From CAYZSU01 sp964480565 (GTDB lineage: Bacteria > UBA10199 > 2-02-FULL-44-16 > JAAZCA01): a DNA stretch of 31,195 nt. The stretch covers positions 1 to 31,195 of the forward strand of contig CAYZSU010000025.1 of the NCBI GenBank assembly GCA_964480565.1, written 5' to 3'. The translations under genes and the position numbers were made by a program. This document shows positions 26,201 through 31,195 of the stretch, piece after piece. Each line of letters opens with the position of its first letter. Position 1 is the stretch's first letter. The notes beneath the pieces are model-generated. The model did no database searches. It saw nothing but the letters and a program-made list of their open reading frames with translations, and was not told the DNA's origin.

Positions 26201-26462
26201 GGGATTCAAACAACACCTCGGCATAGCACTCACCGGTCTGGCGGGACATAATCTCATTTCCGCTCTTGGTGATTTTACCGAGACGAGGTGTCGCACCATA
26301 CAATGCCAAACAAATAGCATCGAGAATGGTCGATTTACCCGCACCGGTTGGACCGGTCAGCGCAAAGATTCCATTGGATACATATTCGGGAACAGTAAAA
26401 TCAATGACCCATTCACCATAGAGTGAATTGAGATTTTTAAATCGAAGCTCAAGTATTTTCAT
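23217..26462 (-). CDS. sbcC: Exonuclease subunit SbcC (Rad50-like)
   Basis: SbcC is the ATPase of the SbcCD nuclease, which opens hairpins and processes blocked double-strand ends. The 1081-residue protein has Walker A GPTGAGKST (37-45), a long coiled coil, the zinc hook CPLC (538-541), the second coiled-coil arm, the signature LSGGES (984-989) and Walker B SLFLDE (1012-1017). The start ATG overlaps the rhuM-like stop by four bases (ATGA). Codons are much richer in G/C than in the cofactor genes. In most genomes it directly follows sbcD; here a gene fragment lies between them. Confidence 0.96.
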   Translation of the reverse strand: MKILELRFKNLNSLYGEWVIDFTVPEYVSNGIFALTGPTGAGKSTILDAICLALYGATPRLGKITKSGNEIMSRQTGECYAEVLFESQFGRFRCHWEQRRARKKADGNLQDQEHQIADANTGKPIETKKSLVAGVIEEKTGMDFERFTRSILLAQGGFDTFLKADAEQKSKILEQITGTEIYSAISRCVHERQSDERKTLNLLQAEISGISVLEPEQEKEIQGDLATKQKQETELAGKSTETGKAITWLTIIEGLQKEILCLTDEAAKLKVDNKAFKPERAKLEQATKAASLDGSYAMLTAIRTQQSDDQAAFKTDEAALPELETLANTQTEALKSAEQFTKKAKEELKTAGPLIQKIRLLDQMIAEQTKAVSEGADICTKEAAKIETDKQTRVKEHGKRTSTEKMLEAAEQYLRENTRDEWLISELAGVEEQFGNLLAKQQEATQKEADLEKADTAVTDATKKLEKATKQCTLKKQKLETAGKNLQQGKDALSELLGDKLLREYRTEKETLLREMVFIRKVEELEDHRTKLEDGKPCPLCGSTEHPFAEGNIPVPDEIEQKIESLTKLIDKADEQEAIIKKLEQAETAARKNLNDSEKLETEAANDKKATEKTLTELKDALTKLRTGFNELKLAVSGKLQPLGITEIPETEVEALLESLKSRLKAWQGQVKLKTDIEKQIAAIDSEVKGLDAVIDTQAKALTEKQGNLERLKKELTDGTDERKQLYGDKKPDEEDGRLSKAIAEAEKAEKKARDLNAELQQKLTTAKTQVESLKKRILQRTPELNKAETDFSVALNPAGFADEKLFLEARLTNEERESLSFRSKELDNAGTELKARQKDREMRLATEIEHKVTDKSLTDLELQFKEYEESLKELCDDIVGLKYKLSGNTSAIERVKEKQTVIKAQKKECTRFEKLHVLIGSADGKKYRNFAQGLTFDLMVSHANRQLKKMTDRYLLIRDDKQPLELNVVDNYQAGEIRSTKNLSGGESFIVSLTLALGLSKMASRNVRVDSLFLDEGFGTLDEDALETALDTLSGLQEDGKLIGIISHVPALKERISTQISITPISGGRSSFSGPGCNNT

Positions 26463-26947
26463 GAGCTCAAAACCACAGATGAATACGAATAAGTGCAGAC
26501 ATTTTTAAACAATCCCACAACCGGATTTTTCAGGAACTCATCGTCCAGCAGAAATCCATTTTTGGTGAACTCCGCCAAATTCTGCGTCGCCCAAATGCAA
26601 AAGCGGGCAGCAACATGACTCTTTACCCGATAGCCAACAGAAATAATCATGTCCAGATTATAAAAATCCACCATGCGGGTAACCCGTCGTTTGCCCTCCT
26701 GGCAAATTGTTAAGAACTTCTTAATAGTTGCTTCCGGTGTCAGCTCATGCTCGTCATAAATATTGCGAATATGCATGTTGATATTTGTAACTGAAGTCTG
26801 AAAAAGTTCAGCGATGAGTTGCTGGGTCAACCAGACCGTTTCGCTCTCCAAGCGTACCTCAAGTTTTACCTGACCGTCATCCGATTGATATACCAATATT
26901 TGACCTTTTGAGGAGTCCATTTCATTGAGTTTCTTTTTATTCAGCAT
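26459..26947 (-). CDS. Truncated RhuM-family protein
   Basis: The 162 residues match the N-terminal half of the RhuM (virulence RhuM) family. Conserved segments are ETVWLTQQLIAELFQTS (36-52), NINMHIRNIYDE and FYNLDMIISVGYRVKSH (95-111). Family members usually have about 330 residues. The homology fades soon after GFLLDDEFLKNP, and the last 20 residues look like unrelated sequence. The start overlaps the sbcD 3' end by 11 bases and the stop overlaps sbcC by four, so the fragment is in a coupled frame and may still be translated. RhuM function is poorly known; the N-terminus looks like a DNA-binding region. It could be a working adaptor or an insertion relic. Confidence 0.8.
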   Translation of the reverse strand: MLNKKKLNEMDSSKGQILVYQSDDGQVKLEVRLESETVWLTQQLIAELFQTSVTNINMHIRNIYDEHELTPEATIKKFLTICQEGKRRVTRMVDFYNLDMIISVGYRVKSHVAARFCIWATQNLAEFTKNGFLLDDEFLKNPVVGLFKNVCTYSYSSVVLSS

Positions 26948-28184
26948 TTTTGTCCGCCTCCATCAAATCCGTGAGCACTTCATTATATGACACCATTAAT
27001 TCCTCCCGGTCGTCATCCGGCACATCAAAGGCATCCAGACAGCGGGTAAAAACATCTCCCGCATCCAGAGCATCAAGGGTATCATCTTCAGCAATTGTAC
27101 TGATTACCCGGTCCATCACGCGCCTGTTTTTAATCCGGCGAATTTCCATGCATGAATCAGCCAAAGCGTCATCGAGTATCTCCCGAAGATTGCCAATAAT
27201 ATCATTGCCGGTATATTCAATCTCAAGCCATGCACGACTTTCTTCTTTTTTCAAATCGTCCAGTTTTATATGAATATCATCCAGAGTGCCCACAATGCGG
27301 ACCAATTGCTGAAAACACGGCACCGTAACTTCCTGAATATTTGGAGTAATGCTGTTAAACTCTATCAGAATAACCTTCTTTTCCTGAGTCGCTTCGCCAT
27401 AACCCATCGGTATGGGGGATCCTGAGTAGCGAATGTGTTCTGTACGGCCAACAGCTTGCGGAACGTGCAGATGCCCAAGCGCTAAATAATCGATTGATGC
27501 AGGAAACACATTTTCATCAATATGAGCCAATGAACCGACATAAAGTTCCCGGACACCATCGCCAGGAGCGGTTTTGCTGCCTGCTGTAAATAAATGTCCC
27601 ATGGCAATTATCGGAATATGTTTATCCGCAGATTTTGCAGATGCTCGCAGATTATTTCTTTTTTCTTCTGCTATCGAAACGACATCTGAATAGTGTTTTT
27701 TGATGCTTTCCACGAGTTTCCGGTTCTTATCATCTATCGTCTCTCCGGGTTCGACAGTCCGTATGTCCTTATCACGCAGATACGGTATTGCACAGACAAT
27801 TAATTCAGGCTGTTCATTTTTGTGAAGAACGATCACTTCATCTTCCAGAGACTCAGTCATAGCACCGACCACATGTACATTTAGCGCTCGCAGTAATTCC
27901 TTGGGAGCATTTAGAAATGACGGTGAATCATGATTCCCGGCAATGATCACAATATGACGACAGCAAGATGCCGCAACCCGGCAGAGGAAGCGATAGTAGA
28001 GTTCCTGCGCCCGGTTACTGGGCGTGCTAGTATCAAATACGTCACCTGCCACAATAAGGGCATCGATTTGTTCATTTTCGATGGTTTGGGCCAGCCAATC
28101 CAAAAACGCCGCAAACTCCTCATAGCGTTTCCGTCCGTAAAGGGATCGACCCAAATGCCAGTCTGAGGTGTGAAGGATTTTCAT
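26937..28184 (-). CDS. sbcD: Exonuclease subunit SbcD (Mre11-like)
   Basis: This 415-residue metallophosphoesterase is the nuclease partner of SbcC. Metal-binding motifs are DWH (8-10), GDVFD (47-51), GNHD (83-86), and later AMGHLF and ALGHLHV. The ATG overlaps the upstream ATPase gene by four bases (ATGA) and the stop lies 8-10 bases inside the rhuM-like gene. Together with SbcC it forms an ATP-dependent dsDNA exo/endonuclease. Its embedding in this cassette suggests a possible role beyond routine repair. Confidence 0.96.
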   Translation of the reverse strand: MKILHTSDWHLGRSLYGRKRYEEFAAFLDWLAQTIENEQIDALIVAGDVFDTSTPSNRAQELYYRFLCRVAASCCRHIVIIAGNHDSPSFLNAPKELLRALNVHVVGAMTESLEDEVIVLHKNEQPELIVCAIPYLRDKDIRTVEPGETIDDKNRKLVESIKKHYSDVVSIAEEKRNNLRASAKSADKHIPIIAMGHLFTAGSKTAPGDGVRELYVGSLAHIDENVFPASIDYLALGHLHVPQAVGRTEHIRYSGSPIPMGYGEATQEKKVILIEFNSITPNIQEVTVPCFQQLVRIVGTLDDIHIKLDDLKKEESRAWLEIEYTGNDIIGNLREILDDALADSCMEIRRIKNRRVMDRVISTIAEDDTLDALDAGDVFTRCLDAFDVPDDDREELMVSYNEVLTDLMEADKNAE

Positions 28185-30631
28185 TGCGGCTCCTCGGCTG
28201 TTACTGGCATTTTCATAAGATATTCTTCATTTACACCAATGCTTTTAAGTAAGGCCGAATACTGGTCGGAATCGTTCTTTTCTATTTTTTTCAGAATGGA
28301 TTTTGCCGCTATCAGCATCTCCGGAACTTCCATAGGTGTCGCTCCCCGTTCGAAGATTCCAGCCAAATGAGAATATTCGTTATTGATCCTATCAGTTAGA
28401 ACAGCAGGAACTTTTTCATCTCCAAAGAAACTGTAAAGAGTCTCTTCGTTCATTCCCTGATTTGGATATTTGTAGTACAAATAAATTTCAAAAAACTTTC
28501 GGGTATTATTTCCAAAGTTATAGAAGGTTGTATAGTTTTTATCGTCGACTTTTTCAATTGAGGCACATTTATAAATCTGATGGAACAGATAGTTAAATTC
28601 AGTTACATATTTTTTCAAATAGTCTGGCATCAAAGAAACAGAGCTTTTTTGGTCAGCTCGATTGATAATGAAATACTGGAATTTATTATCTTTAGGCCTG
28701 GGTAACCTTTTGAGATATTTAAGAAATTCTAAATTGTGTGTGGAAATAAACAATTGCTTGAAACAAACTCGTTCTTTTTGCTCTCCATCTTCTATATATT
28801 TTTCCAGAGCGACAATTGCAGTATTAATCAGACTGTAAACAAAGAAGATATGATTTGCATCCAAGCTAGAGACAGGATCGTCAATCCAGATGATCGGCTG
28901 ATTGCCTTTAGTTTCTATATCCTTAAGTTTTGCCATGAAATAGCAAAAAGCAATTAGACTGCATTCTCCTTCACTCAAGTGGAACGCCTTCTTGTTGTTT
29001 CGGGTTACTTCAAATCGACATCCTGAAGATTCGTCCCCGGATATTTCTTCAATAGCTTTCAGAGAAAGAAATTGGTGTCCAAAAAAGTTATTCAAATAAT
29101 CATTCACTCGGTCAGCACCTTTGCTTTCATCTTTCAACTGAGCCTTCAGATCACTGATTTCTGCCCGTTTGGTATCGACGTTTTCTTTTTCGGTATTTTT
29201 TAGTTCCTCCGCTTTGTTCATTTCATCTTTCAACGCATCAATAGATTTACATTCATCAGCGTATTTTATGTCAATGATGAACGTATAAACCTCATGAAGT
29301 CGGAGAGCTAAACGGGCCTTTGATTGATCAGCACTTAATGATTCTGTAAATTTATTTGATTTCCTTCTAAGTTTCTCAAATGAATTTCTAACTGCATTCA
29401 GATCATCTTCTACAAAAGTCGGCTTAGCAAATGAGAGAGAAGTGAAAATATTTTCTTTTCGTTTTTCAAGCTGGTCCTTTATGGATTCCAGACTTGCACA
29501 ATAGGAATCAGAGTGATGTGAAAGCTGTTTTACCAATGCATCCAGATCTTGGATAAAATTGGAATAAAAATCTGAATTATTGATTTTTAGCAGATTGGGA
29601 ACTCGTGCTTTTTCTTTTTCAATAAATGTAATCACATTATCTAGATCAGTCTGAAGTTTTTCAGACTCTTTATTAAAGTGTTTATCCAACTTTCCCCATA
29701 GATCAGCTGGGAGATCGTTACCACAAAATGCACATTTATGCCTTTTGTCCTTATGATATTTTTGGCCAGTACGTACCCATGTTGCCAACGCGACATCGTT
29801 TAGTAAATCCTGAATAGGCTCAGACACTTGTATTTTTTTTTCGATTAACTCTTTGGCTTTGGAGACTATCGTTGAATATTTAAGTTCAAAAGATGCAGAT
29901 TCCGTGATTTCTTTTTTAGATTCTTCTTTGAGCAGATCATGATATTTCCTCACCTGTTCATCAGTAAGTGGGGAATAAGTGTCTTTAGTAACAGTATTGA
30001 TATCTTTTTTTATTTTGATTACGTTGTAGTTGGCATTACCAAACACTTTATTGTGCTTAATGCCTGTGCCTGCCTTATTTGCTTTATCACGCAGCTTCTC
30101 GTTTAATTCTGTGGATTTATCGTCATAGGATTTTTGAACATTATTGAATTGTTTTTCAGCATCAAGAAACTTTCCGACTAAACCCGTTTTTTCATTTTCA
30201 CTCCCAAGTTCTGTTTCATACTTTTTAATCTTATCTTCAAGTTTGGCATTATCTTCGCCCAGGATTGCAAACGATTTTATTGTCTGTTCATCATCAACGA
30301 TAAAACGAAGATTGTCTTTTACAAAATCTTCATTGAAGACTCGAATCACTTGACCATGCTCGGTCAAAGAATTCTGTGTGATTTTACTGCCAGAATCAAA
30401 ACTCAACTGAAATTGCGGGGAATCATATTTGTCTGAAATCAAGCCAGTTTCGAGGGCTCTGAAGATTCGAGACAAGGTCGTTTTACCAGAATAGTTGCGC
30501 CCGTATAAAATATTAATCATTTCAAACTTAGCAATGTTATTGCCATCATCCCTGACGGACGAATCCCAACTGAAGTCCTGAAACACCGCCATATTTTTTA
30601 TCGAATCAATTTTCTTTATCTTGCCATTCAT
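28181..30631 (-). CDS. PrrC/RloC-like AAA_13 ATPase, putative anticodon nuclease
   Basis: This 816-residue protein has an ABC/SMC-like ATPase split by coiled coil: Walker A GRNYSGKTT (44-52), a zinc-hook-like CAFC (300-303), signature LSEGE (552-556), Walker B IIWIDDPVSSLD (580-591) and the switch STHN with H632. This is the AAA_13 family, which includes the tRNA anticodon nucleases PrrC and RloC. In the C-terminal region R711 and E715 (NTRKFFE) and H755 (NNEYSH) repeat the Arg-xxx-Glu...His order of their catalytic triad. The start is the ATG at 30631, 8 bases after GGAGG; a TTG two codons earlier is less likely. It is the first gene of the cassette and overlaps sbcD by ATGA. Nuclease activity is inferred. 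Confidence 0.85.
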   Translation of the reverse strand: MNGKIKKIDSIKNMAVFQDFSWDSSVRDDGNNIAKFEMINILYGRNYSGKTTLSRIFRALETGLISDKYDSPQFQLSFDSGSKITQNSLTEHGQVIRVFNEDFVKDNLRFIVDDEQTIKSFAILGEDNAKLEDKIKKYETELGSENEKTGLVGKFLDAEKQFNNVQKSYDDKSTELNEKLRDKANKAGTGIKHNKVFGNANYNVIKIKKDINTVTKDTYSPLTDEQVRKYHDLLKEESKKEITESASFELKYSTIVSKAKELIEKKIQVSEPIQDLLNDVALATWVRTGQKYHKDKRHKCAFCGNDLPADLWGKLDKHFNKESEKLQTDLDNVITFIEKEKARVPNLLKINNSDFYSNFIQDLDALVKQLSHHSDSYCASLESIKDQLEKRKENIFTSLSFAKPTFVEDDLNAVRNSFEKLRRKSNKFTESLSADQSKARLALRLHEVYTFIIDIKYADECKSIDALKDEMNKAEELKNTEKENVDTKRAEISDLKAQLKDESKGADRVNDYLNNFFGHQFLSLKAIEEISGDESSGCRFEVTRNNKKAFHLSEGECSLIAFCYFMAKLKDIETKGNQPIIWIDDPVSSLDANHIFFVYSLINTAIVALEKYIEDGEQKERVCFKQLFISTHNLEFLKYLKRLPRPKDNKFQYFIINRADQKSSVSLMPDYLKKYVTEFNYLFHQIYKCASIEKVDDKNYTTFYNFGNNTRKFFEIYLYYKYPNQGMNEETLYSFFGDEKVPAVLTDRINNEYSHLAGIFERGATPMEVPEMLIAAKSILKKIEKNDSDQYSALLKSIGVNEEYLMKMPVTAEEPQ

Positions 30632-30744
30632 CAACAACTCCCTCCAGGAGGTAAAATCTGACTGACCTGCTCACCTGCATTACTCGACATCATGGACGTT
30701 TTGATGGTAGATCTATCTTAAATGTTATCTGTAACTGGACTTGT

Positions 30745-30761
30745 TTTGGACCCTGTCCAAA
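30745..30761. promoter_or_regulatory. Palindrome upstream of the SbcCD/RloC-like cassette
   Basis: TTTGGAC and GTCCAAA are perfect 7-bp arms around CCT. It lies about 115 bases upstream of the first gene of the cassette, in a spot suitable for an operator. No regulator is encoded nearby. I could not find a convincing promoter beside it. Confidence 0.35.
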
Positions 30762-30846
30762 GAAAACAGAGAATGAATACAAGGGGAATAGAAAAACCGC
30801 CATCCCCAAGATTGACCCTTAAGGAAGCGGTATATTTTCCTTCAAA

Positions 30847-30922
<76 letters not shown>

Positions 30923-31100
30923 AAGGTGAATTAGCTAAATATTTTAACCCAACATACTTGTCAAGCAGCTTTTTAGATTTCAGTATTAGACATTGAACCC
31001 TCGCCATGCCTGGCACCGATTGGTGACAAAACACCTCATCTCATGAAAAACTAAGTGATAATATCGATCAATACAGCCCATAACATACAATAAATTGGCC

Positions 31101-31130
31101 TATAATTTGCATATTACCATATTTGGAGGG
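31101..31130 (+). promoter_or_regulatory. Candidate -10 box and RBS of the last gene
   Basis: TATAAT at 31101-31106 is followed by GGAGGG at 31125-31130, five bases before the ATG at 31136. The -35 region is weak. Confidence 0.4.
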
Positions 31131-31135
31131 TTATT

Positions 31136-31195
31136 ATGACCACATCAACTCATCGATTATTCATATTAATGATTACCTGTCTGCTATTTTATGGG
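31136..31195 (+). CDS. 5' end of a gene with a signal-peptide-like N-terminus (cut by window edge)
   Basis: Only 20 codons are visible. They begin MTTSTHRLF and run into the hydrophobic stretch ILMITCLLFYG, which looks like a signal peptide or membrane anchor. A good GGAGGG site lies five bases upstream. The cysteine in TCLLF is early for a lipobox. The product cannot be named. Confidence 0.6.
   Translation, partial: MTTSTHRLFILMITCLLFYG

Overview
The window looks like chromosomal DNA from an anaerobic, formate-metabolising bacterium of low G+C content. Two predicted lipoproteins point to a diderm or at least lipoprotein-bearing cell. The compact MoaA and MobB types and the dispersed palindromic repeat remind me of Desulfobacterota, but that is from memory and the taxon is not resolved by the sequence.

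Region 1 (1-7570) is a loose accessory stretch. It holds a truncated LOG-family gene, an AAA/DUF4143 ATPase, an unrecognised protein with an HELAH zinc-peptidase-like motif, a 320-bp relic of an aspartase gene, a Cys-rich lipoprotein, a Fic enzyme with its own promoter, a 58-codon ORF and a YgjP-like metallopeptidase. REP-like hairpins and one copy of a larger dispersed repeat lie between these genes.

Region 2 (7573-22949, all on the minus strand) is a formate and molybdenum/tungsten module. In transcription order it encodes a NuoE-like subunit, a HydB/NuoF-like subunit, a Cys-type formate dehydrogenase catalytic subunit and an FNT formate channel. A strong hairpin terminator follows, then a 62-residue four-cysteine protein, the tungstate/molybdate importer WtpABC, and the cofactor genes mobB, mobA, moeA, moaA, moaC and a MOSC-Mog fusion. 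Aspartase comes last. Most junctions overlap or are only a few bases apart. The importer supplies W or Mo, the cofactor genes build and load the pterin guanine dinucleotide, and the FDH complex exchanges electrons between formate and NAD(H), possibly with ferredoxin. MoaD, MoaE and MoeB are not in the window.

Region 3 (23217-30631, minus strand) is visibly richer in G+C where sampled and forms one translationally coupled cassette. It encodes a PrrC/RloC-like AAA_13 ATPase with a zinc-hook-like CxxC and a candidate anticodon-nuclease triad, then SbcD, a truncated RhuM-family protein and SbcC. The cassette lies next to a tRNA-Ala(GGC) gene. It is my best candidate for an undescribed system, pairing a DNA-end-processing nuclease with a possible tRNA-cutting effector. 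The window ends in the start of a plus-strand gene with a signal-peptide-like N-terminus.

Two rearrangements stand out. The start region of wtpA (RBS, ATG and first codons) is duplicated as 35-bp direct repeats around a palindromic repeat element, which leaves a decoy upstream ORF. Part of aspA is copied about 4.7 kb away.
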